Of a stretch of DNA of 6,770 bases, positions 1 to 5,916 are shown in pieces. The translations under genes and the position numbers were made by a program. Numbering within the stretch: position 1 is the stretch's first letter; the number at the start of each line of letters is the position of its first letter. Source of the stretch: Sphingomonas paucimobilis (GTDB taxonomy: Bacteria; Pseudomonadota; Alphaproteobacteria; Sphingomonadales; Sphingomonadaceae); the NCBI GenBank assembly GCA_945860425.1, contig CAMAQU010000096.1, positions 1 to 6,770 of the forward strand, given 5' to 3'. Under the pieces are notes generated by a model. It had not been told where the DNA came from and searched no databases. It saw only the letters and a list, made by a program, of their open reading frames with translations.

Positions 1-391
1 TTTCCGTGTCGCCCGCAAGGATGGCGCGTTGCACGGGGGCTGCACCCCGCCAGCGGGGCAGAAGTGAGGCATGAACATTCAAGCAACCAAATTTTGGAGC
101 TTCGAGGATCGCCTTCGGAAGAATCAGCCCATAGGCCGCAACCACAGCCATATCGGCGTTTAGATCCCCAAAGCTCCTTTGAGCGGCATCATCTTTCAGC
201 GTCACGGGCGTATGGACAGCCAGGCCCAGTTCTTCTGCCCTTTTGTGGACGGGGGTCGGGGAGAGCGCCTTGCCGCGGCCAGCCGGGCGGGGCGGCTGCG
301 AATAGACAGCGCAAATATCATGGCCTGCCGCCACAAGGGCGTCCAATGTTGGAACGGCGAAATCGGGTGTGCCCATGAAGATGATCCGCAT
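1..391 (-). CDS. fmt: Methionyl-tRNA formyltransferase, N-terminal part (cut by left window edge)
   Basis: Fmt transfers a formyl group from 10-formyl-tetrahydrofolate to Met on initiator tRNA, in the cytoplasm, making fMet-tRNA for translation initiation. The reading frame is open for 130 residues from the ATG at 391-389 down to the window edge; family members are around 300 residues, so the rest lies outside. It opens with MRIIFMGTPDFAVP, the typical Rossmann-like start of the family. The formyl-transfer motif NVHASLLPRWRGAAP begins at residue 105, placing the catalytic Asn and His at N105 and H107; the third catalytic residue (Asp, near 144 in E. coli) is beyond the edge. A GGAAG sequence lies 5 bases before the ATG, a reasonable ribosome binding site. 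It is transcribed divergently from recR, with 53 bases between the two starts. Identification is very secure; only completeness cannot be judged. Confidence 0.96.
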   Translation of the reverse strand, partial: MRIIFMGTPDFAVPTLDALVAAGHDICAVYSQPPRPAGRGKALSPTPVHKRAEELGLAVHTPVTLKDDAAQRSFGDLNADMAVVAAYGLILPKAILEAPKFGCLNVHASLLPRWRGAAPVQRAILAGDTE

Positions 392-407
392 CTTTTCTTC
401 CAAGCCC

Positions 408-437
408 TTGGCAAGCCGCAATGCAACCCCCTATCAG
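408..437 (+). promoter_or_regulatory. Possible sigma-70-type promoter of recR (leaderless spacing)
   Basis: TTGGCA at 408-413 (five of six matches to TTGACA) is followed after 18 bases by TATCAG at 432-437 (four of six matches to TATAAT). Transcription would begin near 444, almost exactly at the A of the ATG at 445, giving a leaderless message. This fits the lack of any Shine-Dalgarno sequence before that ATG. It is a visual consensus match only and could be chance. Confidence 0.3.
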
Positions 438-444
438 CATTCTC

Positions 445-1041
445 ATGGCTTCGATCGAGATTGAAAATTTGGCTCAGGCGCTTGCGCGACTGCCGGGATT
501 GGGCCCACGATCGGCTCGGCGGGCGGTCTTGCACCTGCTCAAACGGCGGGAAGGGGCCATGTTGCCGCTATTGCGCGCGCTGGAACACGTGACCGAAAAG
601 CTCGCCACCTGCCATGTCTGCGGCAATGTCGACACAATTGACCCCTGCGGAATCTGTGTCGATCCGAGGCGGGAAGGGCGCTTGTTGTGCGTTGTGGAGG
701 ATGTTTCTGACCTATGGGCGCTGGAAAGATCGCGCCTTTTCCCGGGAAAATTTCATGTTCTGGGGGGGCGCTTATCCGCCTTGGAAGGTGTGCGACCCGA
801 AGATTTGAATATTGCCAGCCTGTTATCGCGCATTGCTGCGGGCGATATTGATGAGGTCGTCCTTGCCATGAATGCGACGTTAGAGGGGCAGACGACCGCC
901 CATTATATTGCAGAACGTCTCGAAAACGCGCCGGTCCGTATCACGCAGCTGGCCCATGGCCTTCCTGTTGGGGGAGAACTTGATTATCTTGATGACGGAA
1001 CATTGGCGCAAGCGCTGCGCGCGCGGCGGCCCGTCTCTTGA
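445..1041 (+). CDS. recR: Recombination mediator protein RecR
   Basis: RecR works with RecO (and RecF) to load RecA onto SSB-coated single-stranded DNA at gaps during recombinational repair. The 198-residue product matches the usual family length of about 200. In order it shows a helix-hairpin-helix segment at about 12-25 (LARLPGLGPRSA), a four-cysteine zinc finger with C56, C59, C68 and C71, a Toprim domain from about 79 (LLCVVED) to about 175, and the conserved C-terminal stretch LAHGLPVGGELD at 169-180. The start at 445 (MASIEIENL) is preferred because it gives the usual RecR N-terminus. An in-frame ATG at 421 would add eight residues, but those look non-conserved and the ATG lies inside the possible promoter spacer. 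No Shine-Dalgarno is visible for either start. It begins a probable recR-def(-rmuC) transcription unit, 31 bases before def. Confidence 0.96.
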   Translation: MASIEIENLAQALARLPGLGPRSARRAVLHLLKRREGAMLPLLRALEHVTEKLATCHVCGNVDTIDPCGICVDPRREGRLLCVVEDVSDLWALERSRLFPGKFHVLGGRLSALEGVRPEDLNIASLLSRIAAGDIDEVVLAMNATLEGQTTAHYIAERLENAPVRITQLAHGLPVGGELDYLDDGTLAQALRARRPVS

Positions 1042-1072
1042 CCCTGACCCTTCGCAAACCTAACTGACAGTC

Positions 1073-1600
1073 ATGGCCATTCTTCCAATCATTGAAACGC
1101 CCGATGCGCGTTTGAAAACCATCTCTACGCCCGTCGATGGCGTGGATGATGCTCTGCGCGCCTTCATAAAGGACATGTTTGAAACCATGTATGATGCGCC
1201 GGGCATCGGCCTTGCCGCCATTCAGGTGGGCGTAGCGAAGCGGGTGCTGGTGATTGACTTGCAGGAGAGGGATGAAGAAAGCGGGGCCGTCATCCGGGAA
1301 CCGCGGGTGTTCATTAACCCTGAAATTGTCGAAATGTCGGAAGACCTGACGGTCTATAGCGAGGGCTGTCTTTCGGTCCCGGATCAATATGCCGATGTGG
1401 AGCGCCCCTCCATCATCAAGGCCAAATGGCTTGATGAAAATGGCAAGGCACATGAAGAGGTGATTGATGGCCTGCTCGCCATTTGCTTGCAGCATGAAAT
1501 GGATCATCTCAACGGCATTCTCTTCATCGATCATCTGTCAAAGCTGAAGCGGGATATGGTCCTGAAAAAGCTGGCCAAGGCGCGCAAAATGGCCGCCTAA
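1073..1600 (+). CDS. def: Peptide deformylase
   Basis: This metalloenzyme removes the N-formyl group from nascent proteins at the ribosome, the step after Fmt-dependent initiation. All three family motifs are intact in 175 residues: GIGLAAIQVG at 44-53 (with the catalytic Gln Q51), EGCLSVP at 97-103 (metal ligand C99) and QHEMDHLNG at 140-148 (metal ligands H141 and H145, catalytic E142). The Lys/Arg-rich C-terminal helix (about 155-175) and the EGCLS form point to the type 1, Gram-negative group. The start MAILPIIETPD is standard for the family, although no Shine-Dalgarno is seen before it. It lies 31 bases after recR and 74 bases before rmuC. The formylating gene fmt is nearby but divergent, with recR between them, instead of in the def-fmt operon seen in many bacteria. 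Confidence 0.97.
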   Translation: MAILPIIETPDARLKTISTPVDGVDDALRAFIKDMFETMYDAPGIGLAAIQVGVAKRVLVIDLQERDEESGAVIREPRVFINPEIVEMSEDLTVYSEGCLSVPDQYADVERPSIIKAKWLDENGKAHEEVIDGLLAICLQHEMDHLNGILFIDHLSKLKRDMVLKKLAKARKMAA

Positions 1601-1639
1601 TTCGTCATTCAGGCCTGTTATTCTTTCGTTCATAAGCCC

Positions 1640-1668
1640 TTTTCAAAGGCAATTGTTCATTCTATGTT
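1640..1668 (+). promoter_or_regulatory. Weak promoter-like sequence before rmuC
   Basis: The 74-base gap between def and rmuC holds TTTTCA at 1640-1645 and, after 17 bases, TATGTT at 1663-1668, each matching four of six consensus positions. A start of transcription at about 1675 would coincide with the rmuC ATG. An imperfect short inverted repeat, GCC-CTTTTCAAA-GGC at 1636-1650, overlaps this but has no T-run, so it is not a convincing terminator. The call is speculative. Confidence 0.18.
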
Positions 1669-1674
1669 CCGCTT

Positions 1675-3057
1675 ATGACTGCGGACACATCTCTATTTTC
1701 GATTTTTTTGCCCCTCTTCGGAGGGCTTGGCCTTGGAACGCTGATCGGCTGGCTGTTGGCTGGGCGGAATGCTGGGCGGCTGCGGACCGATTGGGAACTC
1801 GCCAAGGCAGAAACCGAGCGGCTTCAGGCGGATTTTCGTGCCGCTATTGCTGATCTGGAAAAGGCGCTGGTCGAACGGGACGAAGCCCGGATTGCGGTGA
1901 GTGCGCTGACGGCCGAGCAAAAGGCAAAGGATGAGGCGCACGCCGCCCAGGTTAAGGCCTTGCAGGATGCCAAAGAGGTGTTGAGCGCGCAGTTTAGCGA
2001 GGTGGGCGGTAAGATTTTGGATGCCGCCCAAAAGCAGTTTCTTGAACGAGCTGACGCGCGGTTCAAACAATCAGAAGAATTGGCAGGGCAGGGGATTAAG
2101 GCCCTGCTTCAGCCGGTGCATGAGCGCCTGCAACGCTATGAAGAGCAAGTGACCAAGGTTGAGACCGAACGTCGCGATGCCTTTGGCGTACTTCATGGAC
2201 AGATTGCCGCCATGCGCGAGGGCACAGAACGCGTTTCTAGTGAGGCTGCAAAGCTCGTCAATGCGTTGCGCAATGCCCCTAAGGCGCGCGGGCGCTGGGG
2301 GGAGCAGCAGTTACGCAATGTTCTGGAAAGCTGCGGACTGGCCGAACATGCCGACTTTATGACGGAAGTGAGCGTCGCCGATGGCGAAGGCGGTCGCTTG
2401 CGGCCGGATGTGATTGTGAAAGTGCCCGGCGGTAAGTTGCTGGTCATTGACGCAAAGGTGTCGCTCAATGCTTATCAGGATGCCTTTGGTGCGGTGGATG
2501 AGCAGGAGCGCGAAGTCCAACTCGCAGCGCATGCTGCGGCCATGAAGGCACATGTGAACACGCTCGGCAATAAAGCCTATTGGAGCCAATTCCCCGATGC
2601 GCCCGATTATGTGATCATGTTTGTTCCCGGCGAACATTTCTTAACCGCAGCATTGGAGCAGGATCATCAACTTTGGGATTATGCTTTTGATCGCAAGGTC
2701 TTATTGGCAACACCTACGAACTTGATTGCAATTGCGCGGACCGTTGCGGCGGTTTGGAAGCAAGAGACAATGGCCGGTCAGGCGCGCGAAATTGCAGAAC
2801 TGGGGCGGGAGCTTTATAGCCGTCTGGCGACGATGGGCGGCCATGTTGGCCGAATGGGGCGCAATCTTGATACCGCCGTCTCTGCCTATAATGCGATGGT
2901 CGGTAGTCTTGAGAGTCAGGTTATGACTTCGGCGCAACGATTTGAAAAACTTGGCGTTGATACAGGCGCGAAGGCAATTGAAACGCTCCCGATTGTGGAG
3001 CAGGCGGCGCGCCCTCTGGCCAAGTTGGCGCCACCCTCTGCGGAGAGCAGCGACTAA
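1675..3057 (+). CDS. rmuC: DNA recombination protein RmuC
   Basis: RmuC-family proteins limit certain recombination events and inversions; in E. coli loss changes the rate of inversion between short inverted repeats. A nuclease activity is predicted from the fold but its biochemistry is poorly known. The 460-residue product has an N-terminal hydrophobic segment at about 8-29, probably one membrane anchor, then a long Ala/Glu/Lys-rich coiled coil at about 36-165. The conserved RmuC domain follows: GRWGEQQLRNVLE at 206-218, RPDVIVKVPGGKLLVIDAKV at 243-262, VIMFVPGEHFL at 313-323 and VLLATPTNLIAIARTVA at 342-358. D245, D259 and K261 fit a PD-(D/E)xK-type active site. The last 20 residues are not conserved in feel. 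The start at 1675 places the hydrophobic anchor at the very N-terminus as in relatives; no Shine-Dalgarno is visible. Its stop codon lies one base from the stop of the convergent RNA methyltransferase gene. Confidence 0.94.
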   Translation: MTADTSLFSIFLPLFGGLGLGTLIGWLLAGRNAGRLRTDWELAKAETERLQADFRAAIADLEKALVERDEARIAVSALTAEQKAKDEAHAAQVKALQDAKEVLSAQFSEVGGKILDAAQKQFLERADARFKQSEELAGQGIKALLQPVHERLQRYEEQVTKVETERRDAFGVLHGQIAAMREGTERVSSEAAKLVNALRNAPKARGRWGEQQLRNVLESCGLAEHADFMTEVSVADGEGGRLRPDVIVKVPGGKLLVIDAKVSLNAYQDAFGAVDEQEREVQLAAHAAAMKAHVNTLGNKAYWSQFPDAPDYVIMFVPGEHFLTAALEQDHQLWDYAFDRKVLLATPTNLIAIARTVAAVWKQETMAGQAREIAELGRELYSRLATMGGHVGRMGRNLDTAVSAYNAMVGSLESQVMTSAQRFEKLGVDTGAKAIETLPIVEQAARPLAKLAPPSAESSD

Positions 3058-3058
3058 G

Positions 3059-3862
3059 TTATCGCCGCCGAAGCTGGTTCAAGACCTCATACGCCATCAC
3101 AGATGTCGCGACGGCGGCATTGAGGCTATCCGCCTTGCCCATCATCGGCATCTTCACAATAAGATCGCAATCTGCCTCATAAGTATCTGGTAACCCTTGA
3201 GATTCATTCCCGACCAGCAAGAAGACGGGTGGTGCATATTGGGGGGCTTGATAGTCCTGATCGGTATTGAGGCTGGTGCCAATGAGTTGGCCGGGGCCTT
3301 GCCGCAGCCATTTCATAAACTCCGCCCAGCTTGCCTTGCTGATCACTTGAGTGAACAAGGCCCCCATGCTGGCACGGACGGCCTCCACTGAAAAAGGATC
3401 GGTGCAGTCATTAATGAGGATCAGGCCGCCAGCGCCTACGGCGTCGCCGGTCCGCAAAATGGTACCCAGATTTCCGGGATCGCGCAGGCGTTCCGCCACA
3501 ATCCAGATATCCGACTTTGTGCGATCCACGTCCGCCAAGGCTGTCCAGCGTTCTTCATAAACGCCAAGCACGGCCCCCGGATTATCCTTGCCAGAAAGCT
3601 TCGATAGAATATCGGGCGATGTAACAAACACCTCTCCACCTGCGTCCTCAGTCGCAGTGATGAGCTGCTGAACCAGCGGGTGGCGCCCGCTTTCTGGTGC
3701 AAACCAGAGCATATGTGGCGCGCGCCCCGTATCAAGGGCTTCTGTTAGAATGCGCAGGCCTTCGGCCAAAAACAGGCCTTCAAGGCGACGTGCCTTTTTG
3801 TCGCGCAAAGCTTTGACGCGTTTGACCAGCGGATTGGAATATCCCGAAATATCGCGGGGCAT
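3059..3862 (-). CDS. SpoU/TrmH-family RNA 2'-O-methyltransferase
   Basis: The 267-residue product is a SPOUT-class enzyme expected to use S-adenosylmethionine to methylate a ribose 2'-OH in rRNA or tRNA. The N-terminal substrate-binding domain shows the usual SNPLVKRVKALRDKKARR stretch (9-26) and an LFLAEGLRIL segment (30-39). All three SpoU motifs are present: ERLRDPGNLGTILRT at 124-138 (N131, and R137 as the likely catalytic Arg), FLLVGNESQGL at 214-224, and KMPMMGKADSLNAAVA at 237-252, which would form the C-terminal trefoil knot. The exact RNA target cannot be read from sequence; RlmB-like and TsnR-like members look similar, so no symbol is given. The ATG is 6 bases after the HPr stop codon and has no visible Shine-Dalgarno, suggesting translation by coupling or reinitiation as the last gene of the PTS operon. 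It converges on rmuC. Confidence 0.93.
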   Translation of the reverse strand: MPRDISGYSNPLVKRVKALRDKKARRLEGLFLAEGLRILTEALDTGRAPHMLWFAPESGRHPLVQQLITATEDAGGEVFVTSPDILSKLSGKDNPGAVLGVYEERWTALADVDRTKSDIWIVAERLRDPGNLGTILRTGDAVGAGGLILINDCTDPFSVEAVRASMGALFTQVISKASWAEFMKWLRQGPGQLIGTSLNTDQDYQAPQYAPPVFLLVGNESQGLPDTYEADCDLIVKMPMMGKADSLNAAVATSVMAYEVLNQLRRR

Positions 3863-3868
3863 GGCGGT

Positions 3869-4141
3869 CTATTCGGCTTCGTGAAAGCGGGCTTCGACCA
3901 GATCGGCAAGCTGCGTCACGGCGTCTTCTGCGCCGTCCCCTTCAGCTCGGATCGTAATGACGTCGCCAAGGGCTGCTCCAAGCATCATCAGTCCCATGAT
4001 GGAAGTGCCGACAACAGTTGTGCCCTCTTTTTCGACCTCTACCTTGACCGTGAGGCCGCTTGCCATCGTCACAAATTTGGCGCTGGCGCGCGCGTGCAGG
4101 CCGCGGCGATTGCAAATGGTGACGGTGCGGCTGATCATCAT
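3869..4141 (-). CDS. ptsH: HPr-family phosphocarrier protein
   Basis: HPr is the small cytoplasmic phosphocarrier that takes phosphate from Enzyme I on a histidine and passes it to EIIA proteins. The 90 residues are the normal HPr length. The active-site motif NRRGLHARAS puts the phosphorylated His at H16, with R18 beside it. GTSIMGLMMLG at 45-55 carries S47, which aligns with the regulatory Ser46 of Gram-positive HPr, the target of HPr kinase; hprK is in the same operon, so this serine is probably used. The start codon at 4141-4139 overlaps the EIIA stop by four bases (ATGA). A second ATG follows at once (residue 2), so either could be used. No Shine-Dalgarno is visible. It might equally be called ptsO/npr-type, since no sugar transporter is nearby; the family call is firm. 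Confidence 0.95.
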   Translation of the reverse strand: MMISRTVTICNRRGLHARASAKFVTMASGLTVKVEVEKEGTTVVGTSIMGLMMLGAALGDVITIRAEGDGAEDAVTQLADLVEARFHEAE

Positions 4142-4545
4142 GCGGCTTGTTCACCCAAAACTTCAGATGCGACGGAGATGTATTTTCGGCCAGCTTCTCG
4201 AGCCGCCGCCACAGCTTCGACCACTTTCATTCGACGCCGTGCGCTTTCCAGACGGATCAGCATGGGCAGGTTAATTCCGGCGATCACCTCAACGCGACCG
4301 ACATCCATAAGGGAAATGGCCAGATTAGAGGGGGTGCCGCCGAACAAGTCGGTCAGAACGATTACGCCGCTTCCACTCTCAACCTTGGCAATAGCAGCAG
4401 CAATATCGGCACGGCGTGCTTCCATATCATCGTCCGGCCCGATGCATATTGCCTCAATGGCAGTCTGCGGCCCGACGACATGCTCCATGGCTGTCACAAA
4501 CTCGGTTGCAAGGCGTCCATGCGTTACGAGCACTAGACCAATCAT
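4138..4545 (-). CDS. PTS EIIA component, mannose family
   Basis: This is a stand-alone EIIA domain of the mannose/fructose/sorbose family, which accepts phosphate from HPr. In E. coli ManX the domain is fused to EIIB; here the 135-residue protein is EIIA only, and no EIIB, EIIC or EIID is in view, so a regulatory role is inferred. MIGLVLVTHGRLA holds the phosphorylated His at H9, and TDLFGGTPSN at 65-74 carries the conserved Asp D66 near the active site. The start at 4545 is chosen because the family begins with this MIGLVLVTHG strand. The frame is open back to an ATG at 4608, but those 21 extra residues would overlap rapZ by 50 bases and are not conserved-looking. A G-rich GGGGTGG just before the ATG may be the ribosome binding site. 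It lies 13 bases after rapZ and overlaps HPr by four bases. Confidence 0.93.
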   Translation of the reverse strand: MIGLVLVTHGRLATEFVTAMEHVVGPQTAIEAICIGPDDDMEARRADIAAAIAKVESGSGVIVLTDLFGGTPSNLAISLMDVGRVEVIAGINLPMLIRLESARRRMKVVEAVAAAREAGRKYISVASEVLGEQAA

Positions 4546-4558
4546 CAACCACCCCGTC

Positions 4559-5494
4559 TCACTGTGTCGGGCTCGCCTGAGCGCCGGACTCGTCTTCTTT
4601 GCCTGCACTGTCGCCGGCGGCCTCTATGTCTCTATGAGACAAAATAGGCGTGAACCCATGGTTCGCCAAGTGACGCGCGACTCGTTCTGCCACATGAACA
4701 GACCGATGGCGGCCGCCCGTACACCCAAATGCGATCGTCACATAGGCTTTTCCTTCAAGCCCGTAACGGGGGAGGAGTGTCAGAAGCAGCCCTTCGATCT
4801 TACGAACAACATCTTCATAGGCAGGGTCTTCCTCAATGAAGCGAGAGATGCGCGTGTCGAGGCCAGTCAGCGGCCGTAGTGCTGCATCCCAATGCGGGTT
4901 TCGCAAAAAGCGCATGTCGAAAACGAGATCCGCATTTCTGGGCAGGCCGCGCGCATAGCCAAAGGACAGCACGGCAATATTCATGCCTACATCGCCCCAA
5001 TCACCAAAGCGCGTGCGGATTTCTTGCTTGAGGGCATTGGTGCTGCTCGCGGTGGTATCGATGACGTGTTCGGCCCAGCGGCGGAGCGGGGCAACAAGTT
5101 CCCGTTCGCTCGCAATGCCATCCTTGGCTGGGCGGTCTGCGGCAAGCGGGTGGCGTCGTCGGGTTTCGGAGTAACGCCGCTCTAGCTCACTGCCCGCGCA
5201 ATCGACAAAAAGCATCGAAATGGGGCGATTTTCCCCATCGGGCAGGGCGTTGACGCGCGCGACGATCTGATCTGCGTCAAACCCCCGTGTCCGGCTGTCG
5301 ATGCCTAAAGCGAGCGGGCGTTCTCCTGTCGCGCCTTCGGGTGCGCGCGTCGCCAGCAAACGACCCAGTAATTGAAAGGGCAGATTGTCGACAACCTCCC
5401 ACCCCATATCTTCTAAAGTGTCGAGAACGGTGGATTTACCAGCCCCCGACATGCCGGTGACAAGGAGGATCCGTTCTGGTCCAGCAATGCTCAT
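4559..5494 (-). CDS. rapZ: RapZ/YvcJ-family P-loop nucleotide-binding protein
   Basis: In E. coli RapZ binds the small RNA GlmZ and delivers it to RNase E, tuning glucosamine-6-phosphate synthesis; in Bacillus the homologue YvcJ is a nucleotide-binding protein. Its role in alphaproteobacteria is not settled. The 311-residue protein has Walker A GMSGAGKS at 14-21, the following conserved DMGWEVVDNLP at 29-39, FVDCAGSELERRYSETRR at 96-113, LSFGYARGLP at 176-185, DLVFDMRFLRNPHWD at 189-203 and the C-terminal signature FGCTGGRHRSV at 256-266. The final 20 or so residues (about 290-311) are acidic and Ser/Gly-rich, unlike the basic end of E. coli RapZ. Its ATG overlaps the hprK stop in an ATGA arrangement, with no strong Shine-Dalgarno. 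EIIA follows after 13 bases. The family call is firm; the RNA-adapter function is not shown here. Confidence 0.95.
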   Translation of the reverse strand: MSIAGPERILLVTGMSGAGKSTVLDTLEDMGWEVVDNLPFQLLGRLLATRAPEGATGERPLALGIDSRTRGFDADQIVARVNALPDGENRPISMLFVDCAGSELERRYSETRRRHPLAADRPAKDGIASERELVAPLRRWAEHVIDTTASSTNALKQEIRTRFGDWGDVGMNIAVLSFGYARGLPRNADLVFDMRFLRNPHWDAALRPLTGLDTRISRFIEEDPAYEDVVRKIEGLLLTLLPRYGLEGKAYVTIAFGCTGGRHRSVHVAERVARHLANHGFTPILSHRDIEAAGDSAGKEDESGAQASPTQ

Positions 5495-5916
5495 AACGCG
5501 CCTATGCCCTGCGAGAGTGCCATTTCAATCTTCAAGGGCGCAGAGGCCTCCAGCGCAGATAGGGCGATCCGTGGGATCATCACGCCAGCAATATCCTGAA
5601 AAGTCGGTTCGGGGAGGCGATCTGGATGATCGGCGAGGTCAACATAGAGATGAATCTGGGCGGTAGGTGAGAATGGCAAAGTGCAAATACCGACGCCCCG
5701 AACCTCGATTTTTCCCTCAAGTTGGTTTGGCGGCGATGCCATAAGGGCATTGTCCTTCCTGGTCAGATTGACATAATCGTCGGCCACCAACATCGCCCCG
5801 CGATCGATAAGGCGCAAGGCCAGATCTGACTTTCCGGTTCCAGACGCGCCGATTAACAAAATGCCCTTGTCCTTCACACAGACGCAGCTTGCATGAAGCA
5901 GCAAGGGGGCGGTCAT
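5491..5916 (-). CDS. hprK: HPr kinase/phosphorylase, short alphaproteobacterial form
   Basis: HPrK phosphorylates, and with phosphate dephosphorylates, the regulatory serine of HPr (here S47 of the HPr encoded downstream). The 141-residue protein consists only of the catalytic C-terminal domain; Gram-positive enzymes of about 310 residues have an extra N-terminal domain. This short form is usual in alphaproteobacteria. Visible elements are LLLHAS with H8 in the place of the conserved catalytic-loop His, the P-loop GASGTGKS at 23-30, LVADD at 43-47 (two metal/catalytic acids D46 and D47) and the HPrK signature EVRGVGI at 71-77. The C-terminal helix KIEMALSQG ends the domain. The ATG overlaps the sensor kinase stop by four bases and has a strong GGAGG ribosome binding site, so translation probably both couples and initiates afresh. 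It overlaps rapZ by four bases. Confidence 0.93.
   Translation of the reverse strand: MTAPLLLHASCVCVKDKGILLIGASGTGKSDLALRLIDRGAMLVADDYVNLTRKDNALMASPPNQLEGKIEVRGVGICTLPFSPTAQIHLYVDLADHPDRLPEPTFQDIAGVMIPRIALSALEASAPLKIEMALSQGIGAL

Noticed and set aside
421..444. Upstream ATG for recR at 421
   Set aside because: It adds eight residues not typical of RecR and has no ribosome binding site; the ATG at 445 gives the usual N-terminus.
179..592. Open frames on both strands over the fmt/recR junction (179-592 plus, 202-534 minus)
   Set aside because: The true frames are fmt (open through the left edge on the minus strand, with the NVHASLLP motif) and recR; these alternatives carry no motifs.
941..1534. 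Minus-strand open frame of 197 codons opposite recR and def
   Set aside because: It is a shadow of def, whose three catalytic motifs are intact on the plus strand; the antisense product has no recognisable domain.
1636..1650. Short inverted repeat after def as a transcription terminator
   Set aside because: The stem is only about six pairs with a mismatch, and no T-run follows.
4546..4608. Upstream ATG for EIIA at 4608
   Set aside because: It would overlap rapZ by 50 bases and add a basic, non-conserved stretch before the family's typical MIGLVLVTHG start.
3881..4879. Long plus-strand open frame of 332 codons opposite HPr, EIIA and rapZ
   Set aside because: It lies antisense to three well-identified genes, its product is Arg/Ala/Ser-rich low-quality sequence without motifs, and it has no ribosome binding site or recognisable domain.
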